Below, piece after piece: positions 1-5,640 of a DNA stretch of 5,640 nucleotides. The position numbers and the translations under genes were made by a program. The notes under the pieces were generated by a model. It did no database searches. It was given only the letters and a program-made list of their open reading frames with translations, and had not been told where the DNA came from. This DNA comes from Synechococcaceae bacterium WB4_1_0192 (lineage in GTDB: Bacteria > Cyanobacteriota > Cyanobacteriia > PCC-6307 > Cyanobiaceae), in contig RFPK01000135.1 in NCBI GenBank assembly GCA_009926195.1, positions 1 to 5,640 on the forward strand. The letters run 5' to 3'. How positions within the stretch are numbered: the first letter of the stretch is position 1; every line of letters begins with the position of its first letter.

Positions 1-9
1 GCGAACTGG

Positions 10-1035
10 ATGGCCAAGCCCAGGGTTCTCTCCGGCGTTCAGCCCACGGGCTCACTGCATCTGGGCAACTGGCTCGGAGCCATCCGCAACTGGGTCGACC
101 TGCAGGACAGCCACGAGACCTTCTTCTGCGTAGTCGATCTGCATGCGGTCACCGTTCCCCACGATCCGGAGCGCCTGGCCGCCGACACCCGAAGCACCGC
201 AGCCCTTTACCTGGCCTGCGGCATCGACCCGGAACGCAGCACGGTGTTCGTGCAGAGCCACGTGCCCGCCCACAGCGAGCTGTGCTGGCTGCTGAACTGC
301 ATCACGCCGCTCAACTGGCTGGAGCGGATGATCCAGTTCAAGGAGAAGGCGCTCAAGCAGGGCGATCAGGTCTCGGTCGGCCTGCTCGATTACCCGGTGC
401 TGATGGCCGCCGACATTCTTCTCTACGACGCTGACCTGGTGCCGGTGGGCGAGGACCAGAAGCAGCATCTGGAACTGGCGCGGGACATCGCGCAGCAGCG
501 GGTCAATGCCCGTTTCGGTCAGCGCGATGCCGAAGGGGAAATCATCCCGGTGCTGAAGGTGCCTGAGCCACTGATCCTCAGGGAGGGCGCCCGGGTGATG
601 AGCCTGGCCGATGGGCGCAGCAAGATGAGCAAGAGCGATCCCAATGAGGGCTCGCGCATCAACCTGCTCGATCCGCCGGAGCTGATCACCAGGAAGGTGA
701 AGCGGGCCAAGACCGATCCGGTGATGGGCCTGGAATTCGGCAATCCCGAGCGGCCCGAGACGGACAACCTGCTCGGCCTCTATGCCCTGCTCAGCGGCAA
801 GGGCCGCGAGGCCGCCGCCAGCGAGTGCGCCGCCATGGGCTGGGGAACCTTCAAACCCCTTCTGGCCGAGGTGTTGGTGGAAGCCCTGCGGCCGATCCAG
901 GCACGCCATGCCGAACTGAGTGCTGATCCGGCCGAACTGGATCGGGTGCTGGCCCAGGGACGGGAGCGGGCCAACACCGTGGCAGCCGCAACCCTGGCTC
1001 GCACCCGCGCGGCCCTCGGGTTCCTGGCGGCCTGA
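10..1035 (+). CDS. trpS: Tryptophanyl-tRNA synthetase (TrpRS)
   Basis: This gene encodes the cytoplasmic class Ic synthetase that activates tryptophan with ATP and attaches it to tRNA-Trp. The 341-residue protein is close to the usual bacterial length (E. coli TrpRS is 334). The HIGH-type ATP signature appears near the N terminus as GSLHLGN (residues 14-20). The second signature KMSKS is intact at residues 205-209, followed by DPN. Between them lie MAADILLYDADLVPVGEDQKQH (given here in two parts: MAADILLYDADL and PVGEDQKQH, with G147-E148-D149-Q150), typical of the TrpRS Rossmann core. The ATG at 10 places the first beta strand (KPRVLSGVQPTG) where known TrpRS proteins begin, so the start is well supported even though only nine upstream bases are visible. 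No frameshift or missing catalytic motif is seen. The downstream gene on the same strand is 213 bases away, so co-transcription is uncertain. Confidence 0.98.
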   Translation: MAKPRVLSGVQPTGSLHLGNWLGAIRNWVDLQDSHETFFCVVDLHAVTVPHDPERLAADTRSTAALYLACGIDPERSTVFVQSHVPAHSELCWLLNCITPLNWLERMIQFKEKALKQGDQVSVGLLDYPVLMAADILLYDADLVPVGEDQKQHLELARDIAQQRVNARFGQRDAEGEIIPVLKVPEPLILREGARVMSLADGRSKMSKSDPNEGSRINLLDPPELITRKVKRAKTDPVMGLEFGNPERPETDNLLGLYALLSGKGREAAASECAAMGWGTFKPLLAEVLVEALRPIQARHAELSADPAELDRVLAQGRERANTVAAATLARTRAALGFLAA

Positions 1036-1044
1036 GGGCCGGAC

Positions 1045-1081
1045 AGCCCTGATCATTCATGAAGCAATGATTAAGAGGGCT
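1045..1081 (+). terminator. Possible hairpin after trpS (imperfect, no T-run)
   Basis: An imperfect inverted repeat begins ten bases after the trpS stop. AGCCCT (1045-1050) pairs with AGGGCT (1076-1081), and the inner arm ATCATT (1052-1057) pairs with AATGAT (1066-1071). The two arms are separated by an asymmetric internal loop (G opposite TAAG), and the loop is eight bases. Its position right after trpS suggests transcript 3'-end formation or stabilisation. There is no downstream run of T, so it is not a canonical intrinsic terminator. Terminator function is inference; the repeat itself is read directly. Confidence 0.4.
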
Positions 1082-1099
1082 GATCGCCAGCGGCGATCA
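1081..1099. repeat. Perfect 8-bp inverted repeat with 3-base loop
   Basis: TGATCGCC (1081-1088), the loop AGC, and GGCGATCA (1092-1099) form a perfect hairpin. It abuts the preceding hairpin, sharing base 1081. The arms resemble halves of the cyanobacterial HIP1 octamer GCGATCGC split by the loop, but the octamer itself is not present. It could be a second element of the trpS 3' end, a REP-like palindrome or an operator. The sequence alone does not decide. The rest of the gap (1100-1248) shows no convincing gene, tRNA or promoter. Confidence 0.5.
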
Positions 1100-1248
1100 A
1101 TGGGCGAGTCCCACCGGTCTCAGCAAGGCCCGGCACTCGCCCCGGCAACGGATGCACAGCGAGACTCATTTGTCCAGTAGGGCGCGATCGGTCTCGCTGC
1201 GGGACTCGCCTGGACAGCAGTGTCGTCTGACCTTGTGGGCCATGCCGC

Positions 1249-1899
1249 TTGCCGATCCGCCGACTGTTGCGCTCCGCCCCAGCTCCTGCCAGTGCCTGCT
1301 GGACTGCGGTGCTGCTGCTCGGAGCCACGCCGTTGCTGCAAGGCCAGATCGGCTCCGCCGGCGCGCAGGAGACCAGCGTGCGACACGGCAGGCCCTACGC
1401 GATCACACCACAGCGCCAGGCGCTGCTCAACACGATCCGCTACGCCGAAGGCACCTGGAAGCAGGGGAGCCCAGAGGGCTATCACACGCTCTATGGCGGT
1501 GGCCGCTTTGCCGACCTGGCCCGCCATCCCGAGATCGTGGTGGTGAAGCGCTACGCCAGCGCCGCCGCCGGCGCCTACCAGTTCCTGCCAGCCACCTGGA
1601 AGGAGGCCTCGGCCCGTCTCAAGCTGGAGAGCTTTCACCCGGAGAATCAGGACCAGGCGGCCCTGTTCCTGGTGGAGCGCCGGGGTGTGCTGGCCGAGGT
1701 CGACCGGGAGGGGCTGACGCCGAAGGTGATGGCGGTACTGGCGAAGGAGTGGGCCTCATTCCCGACCCTGAGCGGTCAGAGCGCCTACGGCCAGCCGGTC
1801 AAGAGGGCCGAGGACCTGCGCCGCTTCTACCAGGCGAGCCTGAACGCCAGCCAGGGTGAAACCGCAGCGCTGGACCGAGAGGCGATCCAGGCGGGCTGA
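1249..1899 (+). CDS. Secreted lambda-endolysin-like muramidase (GH104 type)
   Basis: This 216-residue protein resembles phage lambda endolysin R, a lytic transglycosylase that cleaves the MurNAc-GlcNAc bond in peptidoglycan. The match runs in order along the domain: QRQALLNTIRYAEGTW (residues 55-70), where E67 aligns with lambda catalytic Glu19; YGGGRF followed by HP (from 82); SAAAGAYQF (104-112) against lambda STGAGRYQL; a helix ending in VERRG; WASFP (168-172); and AYGQ (179-182). The N terminus has arginines, a hydrophobic stretch (about 17-30) and an AGA-Q site near 39/40. It therefore looks like a signal peptide, which lambda R lacks, and predicts export to the periplasm. The C-terminal 25 or so residues are an extra tail. 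The start is uncertain: the frame opens at 1231, TTG 1249 keeps the full signal peptide, TTG 1267 is an alternative, and no Shine-Dalgarno is evident. A housekeeping role in cell-wall turnover or division seems likelier than phage lysis, as no phage genes adjoin it. Confidence 0.85.
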   Translation: MPIRRLLRSAPAPASACWTAVLLLGATPLLQGQIGSAGAQETSVRHGRPYAITPQRQALLNTIRYAEGTWKQGSPEGYHTLYGGGRFADLARHPEIVVVKRYASAAAGAYQFLPATWKEASARLKLESFHPENQDQAALFLVERRGVLAEVDREGLTPKVMAVLAKEWASFPTLSGQSAYGQPVKRAEDLRRFYQASLNASQGETAALDREAIQAG

Positions 1900-1912
1900 C
1901 GACCGTCCAACA

Positions 1913-1929
1913 GCCCTCAGGCCGAGGGC
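1913..1929. terminator. Inverted repeat between convergent gene ends
   Basis: GCCCTC (1913-1918), the loop AGGCC, and GAGGGC (1924-1929) form a perfect 6-bp stem. It lies at the junction of the convergent muramidase gene and the minus-strand gene and overlaps the latter's stop codon (1917-1919). The two coding regions are only 17 bases apart, so a short bidirectional hairpin is a plausible way to end both transcripts. There is no T-run on either strand, and a 6-bp GC-rich repeat can occur by chance in DNA of this composition. Confidence 0.3.
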
Positions 1930-2285
1930 AGAGGCGGCTCTTCGGGGAGGGGGATACCGGCGATGCGCAACATCGCCGAGAGGTTCCAGACCCGCATCAT
2001 CAAGGTATGCCAGGGGGCCATGGCCTCCAGATCGATCGCCATCGGCGTGCTGCAGGCGCCCCGCAGCGAGCGGGTGGCCGCCAGGGCTCGCAATCCCTGT
2101 TCGAGCCTGGCGCGGAGGTCGATCTGCTCGCGAAGGGGCAGCAGATCCTCTGGGGTGTGATCAAGCAGCACGAGGCCCCGCTGGAACCAGTGGGCGAAGT
2201 CGACGAACAACGACTCGAGCAGCTGATCGAGCAGTTGCGCCGATTCCTGCGAAGGCGGCGGCAGGGGCAGGGGTGAATCGCTCAC
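1917..2285 (-). CDS. Cyanobacterial hypothetical protein, possibly DUF2605 family
   Basis: This gene encodes a 122-residue protein of unknown function. The N terminus is proline-rich (PLPLPPP, residues 5-11). A predicted helical segment follows with LLDQLLESLFVDFAHWF (18-34). It continues into QRGLVLLD and a charged stretch (about 43-65), then a second helical part containing MAPWHTLMMRVWNLSAMLR. A short proline-rich end closes the protein. No signal peptide, membrane span or catalytic motif is seen. The pattern of a short helical protein with an FxxWF core reminded me of DUF2605, a cyanobacteria-restricted family; this assignment is from memory and moderate. The start is GTG (2285-2283 on the minus strand), the only start that gives the complete helical core with a sensible N terminus. 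The gene is antisense to its neighbours, convergent with the muramidase and divergent from thrS. The long plus-strand reading frame across it is a shadow. Confidence 0.65.
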   Translation of the reverse strand: MSDSPLPLPPPSQESAQLLDQLLESLFVDFAHWFQRGLVLLDHTPEDLLPLREQIDLRARLEQGLRALAATRSLRGACSTPMAIDLEAMAPWHTLMMRVWNLSAMLRIAGIPLPEEPPLPSA

Positions 2286-2347
2286 CGGCTGAGCCTAGGA
2301 AGCGCCGGTTTGCGCTGCGTAAGATTCGGAGTCGCCATCAAGCCGCC
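2286..2347. promoter_or_regulatory. Divergent spacer, candidate thrS promoter region
   Basis: These 62 bases separate the GTG starts of the minus-strand hypothetical gene and thrS, so they must contain or overlap the promoter(s) for both unless thrS is read from further upstream. On the plus strand TAAGAT (2320-2325) is a weak match to a -10 box and would give a very short thrS leader of about 15 bases. No -35 box at proper spacing, operator or attenuator was recognised, and there is no clear Shine-Dalgarno before the thrS GTG. The location is strong evidence for a regulatory role; the specific -10 call is weak. Confidence 0.3.
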
Positions 2348-4201
2348 GTGACCGCCACCCGCCCTGCCGCCCCGTCCCCCAGCAGCGCCGGCGGCCAGGA
2401 CAGCAGCAGCGGCGCTGAGCTGCCGCCGATCCAGCTGCCGAAAACCAGCGAGAGCCAGCAGCTGCTTCGCATCCGCCACTCGATGAGCCATGTGATGGCC
2501 ATGGCGGTGCAGAAGCTGTTCCCCAAAGCGCAGGTGACGATCGGCCCCTGGACCGAGAGCGGCTTCTACTACGACTTCGACAACCCAGATCCCTTCAGCG
2601 AGGCCGACCTCAAGGCCATCAAGAAGGAGATGATCAGGATCATCAACAAAAAGCTGCCGCTCGAGCGCCTCGAGGTGAGCCGCGCCGAAGCCGAGCGCCG
2701 CATCCAGGCCCAGAACGAGCCCTACAAGCTGGAGATCCTGGCGGGGATCCAGGAGCCGATCACGCTCTACACCCTTGGCGACAACTGGTGGGACCTCTGC
2801 GCCGGCCCCCACGTGGCCAACACGGGAGAGCTCAACGCCAAGGCCTTCGAGCTGGAGAGCGTGGCGGGCGCCTACTGGCGCGGCGATGAGAAGAACGCCC
2901 AGCTGCAGCGCATCTACGGCACAGCCTGGGAGACACCGGAGCAGCTGGCCGAGCACAAGCGACGCCAGGAGGAGGCCAAGCGCCGTGATCACCGCCGCCT
3001 CGGCACCGATCTCGATCTGTTCTCGATCGAGGATGAAGCCGGCGCCGGCCTGGTGTTCTGGCACCCCCGCGGCGCCCGCATGCGCCTGCTGATCGAGAAC
3101 CTCTGGCGCGAGCTGCACTTCAACGCCGGCTACGAGCTGCTCTACACACCCCACGTGGCCGATATCAGTCTCTGGAAGACCTCCGGCCACCTCGATTTCT
3201 ACAGCGAGTCGATGTTCGGGCCGATGCAGGTGGATGAGCGGGAATACCAGCTCAAGCCGATGAACTGCCCGTTCCATGTGCTCACCTACGCCAGCACCCT
3301 GCGCAGCTACCGCGAGCTGCCGATCCGCTGGGCCGAGCTCGGCACGGTGTATCGCTACGAGCGTCCGGGCGTGATGCACGGCCTGATGCGCGTGCGTGGC
3401 TTCACCCAGGACGACGCCCACGTGTTCTGCCTGCCGGAGCAGATCGGCGACGAGATCCTGGCGATCCTCGATCTCACCGAGCAGATCCTCTCCACCTTCG
3501 ATTTCCGTAACTACGAGATCAACCTCTCCACCCGCCCGGAGAAGTCGATCGGTGAGGACGCCGTCTGGGAGCTGGCCACCCAGGGGCTGATCGAAGCCCT
3601 GGATCGCAAGGGCTGGGCCTACAAGATCGATGAAGGCGGCGGCGCCTTCTACGGCCCGAAGATCGACCTCAAGATCGAGGATGCCATCGGACGGATGTGG
3701 CAGTGCTCCACGATCCAGCTCGACTTCAATCTGCCCGAGCGATTCGACCTCGAGTACGTGGCTGCCGATGGATCCAGGCAGCGACCGATCATGATCCACC
3801 GTGCGATCTTCGGCTCGCTGGAGCGGTTCTTCGGAATCATGACCGAGAACTACGCCGGCGATTTCCCGTTCTGGCTGGCGCCCGAACAGATCCGGCTGCT
3901 GCCGGTCACCGATGAGGTGCGTCCCTATGCCGCTGAGGTGCTGGCCCGGCTCAAGGCCGCCGGGGTGCGCGCCACGGTGGATGCCTCCGGCGATCGCCTC
4001 GGCAAGCTGATCCGCACGGGCGAACAGATGAAGATCCCGGTGCTGGCGGTGATCGGCGCCAAGGAGGCCGAAAGCGGTGCCCTCAGCCTGCGCAGCCGCC
4101 GCGAAGGGGATCTGGGCAGCCTGTCCGTCGCCGATGTAGTTGCAGCCGCGGGCCGCGCCAATCAGGATCGTGCCTCCGGCCTGGGCCTGGCGAGCGTCTG
4201 A
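2348..4201 (+). CDS. thrS: Threonyl-tRNA synthetase (ThrRS), lacking TGS domain
   Basis: This 617-residue class II synthetase charges tRNA-Thr. The editing (N2) domain is present with H44xxxH48 and C151xxxH155, matching E. coli H73/H77/C182/H186. The catalytic core carries the three zinc ligands C307 (in MNCPFH), H358 (in DDAHVF) and H484 (in IMIHRAIFG). Their spacings of 51 and 126 residues equal those of E. coli C334/H385/H511. Motif 2 is in TVYRYERPGVMHGLMR and motif 3 in the GSLER region. The anticodon-binding domain follows from about residue 500. The usual N-terminal TGS domain is absent: only an Ala/Ser/Pro-rich tail of about 25 residues precedes LPKTSESQQLLRIRHSM. I chose GTG 2348 because the open frame upstream (from 1856) is low-complexity and antisense to another gene; a start slightly off is possible. 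The stop overlaps the glk start by one base, implying translational coupling. Confidence 0.96.
   Translation: MTATRPAAPSPSSAGGQDSSSGAELPPIQLPKTSESQQLLRIRHSMSHVMAMAVQKLFPKAQVTIGPWTESGFYYDFDNPDPFSEADLKAIKKEMIRIINKKLPLERLEVSRAEAERRIQAQNEPYKLEILAGIQEPITLYTLGDNWWDLCAGPHVANTGELNAKAFELESVAGAYWRGDEKNAQLQRIYGTAWETPEQLAEHKRRQEEAKRRDHRRLGTDLDLFSIEDEAGAGLVFWHPRGARMRLLIENLWRELHFNAGYELLYTPHVADISLWKTSGHLDFYSESMFGPMQVDEREYQLKPMNCPFHVLTYASTLRSYRELPIRWAELGTVYRYERPGVMHGLMRVRGFTQDDAHVFCLPEQIGDEILAILDLTEQILSTFDFRNYEINLSTRPEKSIGEDAVWELATQGLIEALDRKGWAYKIDEGGGAFYGPKIDLKIEDAIGRMWQCSTIQLDFNLPERFDLEYVAADGSRQRPIMIHRAIFGSLERFFGIMTENYAGDFPFWLAPEQIRLLPVTDEVRPYAAEVLARLKAAGVRATVDASGDRLGKLIRTGEQMKIPVLAVIGAKEAESGALSLRSRREGDLGSLSVADVVAAAGRANQDRASGLGLASV
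3989..3998. repeat. Extended HIP1 palindrome
   Basis: GGCGATCGCC contains the octamer GCGATCGC (3990-3997), the highly iterated palindrome abundant in many cyanobacterial genomes. It lies within thrS and encodes part of GDRLG in the anticodon-binding domain. It is the only exact copy I found in the window. One copy is also possible by chance in GC-rich DNA, so it only supports the cyanobacterial assignment modestly. Confidence 0.6.
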
Positions 4202-5055
4202 TGAGCACCCTGCTCGCCGGTGACGTCGGCGGTACCAAGACCCTGCTGGCCCTCTATACCGTTGAGGGAGGACGGTTGATCCGAGGACGCAGCGAACGCT
4301 TCGCCTCGGCCGACTGGCAGGACTTCGCCGCCCTGCTGAACCACTTCCTGGCCGCCGGCCCTCCGGGCGAGACCAGACCAGCCCATGCCTGCCTGGCGGT
4401 GGCCGGACCTGTACGGGGCGGGCGGGTGAAGCTCACCAATCTCCCCTGGCTGCTGGAGGAACGCGCCCTGGCCGCCGCCTGCGGCCTGGCGCGGCTGGAG
4501 CTGGTCAACGATTTTGCCGTCCTGATCTACGGCCTGCCCCACCTGGAGCCCGACCAGCAGCTGACTCTGCGCAGTCCCGGGGATCGGGATCCCAAGGCGC
4601 CGGTGGCCATCCTGGGAGCGGGTACCGGCCTGGGAGTGGCGATCGGTGTGCCGACGCCGACAGGGCTGATCGCCATCGCCAGCGAGGCCTCCCACGCCGA
4701 ATTCGCCCCACGCAGCGATCAGGCGGTCGACCCGGGTGAGCTGCCGGCCGCAACGGCAGCGGCGGCCGCCAACGCTGATCCCCTGGCCCGGGCCGCCCTG
4801 GATCTCTGGCTGGGTGCCTACGGCAGCGTGGCGGGAGATCTGGCGCTGCAGACCCTCTGCCTGGGGGGCCTCTGGGTGGGGGGCGGCACAGCCGGCAAGC
4901 TGCTGTCGGAGCTGCGCACACCGACCTTCCTGCAGGCGTTCCTGAACAAGGGGCGGCTCAGCGCCGTGGTGGAGCAGGTGCCGCTGATGGCTGTGGTCGA
5001 TGGGGATGCCGGCCTGTTCAGTGCCGCCTGCCGGGCTCGGATGCTGCTGGTCTGA
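4201..5055 (+). CDS. glk: Glucokinase with internal deletion
   Basis: This protein belongs to the bacterial glucokinase family (E. coli Glk type), which phosphorylates glucose to glucose 6-phosphate with ATP in the cytoplasm. Visible motifs are the phosphate-1 loop GDVGGTKT (residues 7-14), LELVNDF with N103-D104 (E. coli N99-D100), GAGTGLG (139-145), SEASHAEFAP (161-170) with E162 and H165 (E. coli E157 and H160), and GGGTAGK (227-233). The C terminus has the typical DAGLFSAACRAR. The protein is 284 residues, against roughly 320-350 in the family. The missing part lies just after FAPRSDQ (about residues 173-182): the usual EREW...ERVVSGxGL segment and the helices after it are absent, then the sequence resumes at DPLARAALDLWLGAYGS. 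That segment carries the position of E. coli E187, a glucose contact. The usual GG before H165 is AS. The frame is open throughout, so this is an in-frame loss, not a frameshift. Activity is uncertain. ATG overlaps the thrS stop (TGATG). Confidence 0.9.
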   Translation: MSTLLAGDVGGTKTLLALYTVEGGRLIRGRSERFASADWQDFAALLNHFLAAGPPGETRPAHACLAVAGPVRGGRVKLTNLPWLLEERALAAACGLARLELVNDFAVLIYGLPHLEPDQQLTLRSPGDRDPKAPVAILGAGTGLGVAIGVPTPTGLIAIASEASHAEFAPRSDQAVDPGELPAATAAAAANADPLARAALDLWLGAYGSVAGDLALQTLCLGGLWVGGGTAGKLLSELRTPTFLQAFLNKGRLSAVVEQVPLMAVVDGDAGLFSAACRARMLLV

Positions 5056-5062
5056 ACCCGGC

Positions 5063-5106
5063 GGGCCGCTGCACCCCCTGGAGCGGGGCGGCCCCCACCG
5101 GGTGGG
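5063..5106. repeat. GC-rich structured spacer between glk and thrB
   Basis: The 77-base spacer contains GGGCCGC (5063-5069) complementary to GCGGCCC (5088-5094). A competing stem is CCGCT (5066-5070) with AGCGG (5082-5086). A second small hairpin follows: CCCAC (5094-5098) with GTGGG (5102-5106) around a 3-base loop; it shares base 5094 with the first stem. The long stem and its alternative cannot form at once. There is no T-run, so this could be partial termination, transcript processing or a structured thrB leader. I saw no threonine- or isoleucine-rich leader peptide that would indicate classical attenuation. Confidence 0.4.
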
Positions 5107-5132
5107 ACACTGACCGCAGCAGAACCGATCAC

Positions 5133-5640
5133 ATGGTGCGCCCCCGCATCGGACAGGGGGTTGTGGTGGATGTCCCCGCCACGACGGCCAACCTGGGCCC
5201 CGGCTTTGATTGCCTGGGGGCTGCCCTGGATCTGAACAACCGCTTTGCGATGCGGTGCATCGAGGGGGATGGTGAGCGGTTTGAACTGGTGATTGAGGGC
5301 AGTGAGGGGGCCCACCTGCGCGGCGGTCCCGACAACCTCGTCTACCGGGCAGCCCAACGCGTCTGGAAGGAGGCTGGCGAGCAGCCCATCGCCGTGGAGG
5401 CACGGGTGCGGCTGGCGGTGCCGCCGGCGCGGGGTCTCGGCAGCAGCGCCACGGCGATCGTGGCCGGCCTGATGGGGGCCAATGCCCTGATCGGCGAGCC
5501 TCTGAGCCGCGAAAAGCTGCTGGAGCTGGCGATCGAGATCGAGGGGCATCCGGACAATGTGGTGCCTTCGCTGCTGGGGGGCCTGTGCATGACGGCCAAG
5601 GCGGCCTCGCATCGCTGGCGCGTGGTGCGCTGCGAATGGG
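5133..5640 (+). CDS. thrB: Homoserine kinase, partial (5' part)
   Basis: This is the N-terminal half of ThrB, the GHMP-family kinase that makes O-phosphohomoserine, the substrate of threonine synthase, in the cytoplasm. 169 complete codons are present before the window ends; family members are usually about 300-320 residues. The frame has VDVPATTANLGPGFDCLG (residues 12-29), the N-terminal homoserine kinase signature. The glycine-rich ATP loop PPARGLGSSATA (97-108) is intact, and EGHPDNVVPSLLGGL (137-151) is a conserved downstream block. ATG 5133 places the signature at the usual distance from the N terminus; the GTG directly after it is a possible alternative. No strong Shine-Dalgarno is seen. 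It lies 77 bases after glk on the same strand and is probably in the thrS-glk transcription unit, joining threonine synthesis and charging. Confidence 0.96.
   Translation, partial: MVRPRIGQGVVVDVPATTANLGPGFDCLGAALDLNNRFAMRCIEGDGERFELVIEGSEGAHLRGGPDNLVYRAAQRVWKEAGEQPIAVEARVRLAVPPARGLGSSATAIVAGLMGANALIGEPLSREKLLELAIEIEGHPDNVVPSLLGGLCMTAKAASHRWRVVRCEW

Noticed and set aside
52..1056. Long minus-strand open frame (334 codons) opposite trpS
   Set aside because: It is an antisense shadow of a clearly recognised gene; the translation is rich in H, Q, G and L with no recognisable fold, as expected from GC-rich third-position bias.
1100..1248. Possible tRNA or small gene between trpS and the muramidase
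   Set aside because: No cloverleaf, T-arm consensus or start-plus-Shine-Dalgarno small frame could be supported by reading.
1152..1859. Plus-strand open frame of 235 codons overlapping the muramidase
   Set aside because: It is another frame of the muramidase gene; only the frame beginning at 1249 shows lambda-lysozyme motifs and a signal peptide.
2310..2325. TTGCGC followed by TAAGAT as a -35/-10 pair upstream of thrS
   Set aside because: The two hexamers are only about four bases apart, far less than the roughly 17 needed for a sigma-70-type promoter; only TAAGAT is kept as a weak -10 candidate.
1856..2347. Plus-strand extension of thrS by 164 codons
   Set aside because: This part is arginine- and alanine-rich without similarity to a TGS domain, overlaps the end of the muramidase gene in another frame and is antisense to a better-supported small gene.
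2282..3799. Minus-strand open frame of 505 codons opposite thrS
   Set aside because: It mirrors thrS; composition is repetitive E/L/V/G/A without domain features.
4162..5403. Minus-strand open frame of 413 codons across glk and the start of thrB
   Set aside because: It covers two confidently identified plus-strand genes and reads as low-complexity P/R/G/Q sequence; a shadow of high GC content.

Overview
The window is GC-rich, densely coded bacterial chromosome, most likely from a picocyanobacterium of the Cyanobium/Synechococcus group. Four things point there: the gene set trpS, thrS, glk, thrB; ThrRS and Glk protein sequences of cyanobacterial character; a small protein resembling the cyanobacterial DUF2605 family; and one extended HIP1 octamer (GGCGATCGCC, 3989-3998), a palindrome characteristic of cyanobacterial genomes. 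The species assignment is inference from recall, not from a search.

Layout: trpS (tryptophanyl-tRNA synthetase, +, 10-1035) is followed by a 213-base gap with two adjacent inverted repeats. Next is a secreted lambda-endolysin-like muramidase of the GH104 type (+, 1249-1899). Convergent to it is a small cyanobacterial hypothetical gene (-, 1917-2285). A 62-base divergent spacer leads to thrS (threonyl-tRNA synthetase, +, 2348-4201), whose stop codon overlaps the start of glk (glucokinase, +, 4201-5055). After a structured 77-base spacer comes thrB (homoserine kinase, + from 5133), which is cut off by the window end.

Functionally this is mainly housekeeping: two aminoacyl-tRNA synthetases, the kinase that feeds glucose into central metabolism, and the penultimate step of threonine synthesis. 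thrS, glk and thrB probably form one transcription unit that brings threonine synthesis and threonyl-tRNA charging together. No mobile element, CRISPR array, tRNA or rRNA was seen.

I found no convincing new multi-gene system. The points most worth following up are: (1) a glucokinase that appears to lack roughly 55-65 internal residues, including the segment that carries a glucose-contacting glutamate in E. coli Glk; (2) a chromosomal, signal-peptide-bearing relative of phage lambda endolysin among housekeeping genes; (3) a ThrRS in which a short low-complexity tail replaces the N-terminal TGS domain; and (4) several tight inverted repeats in the short intergenic regions.
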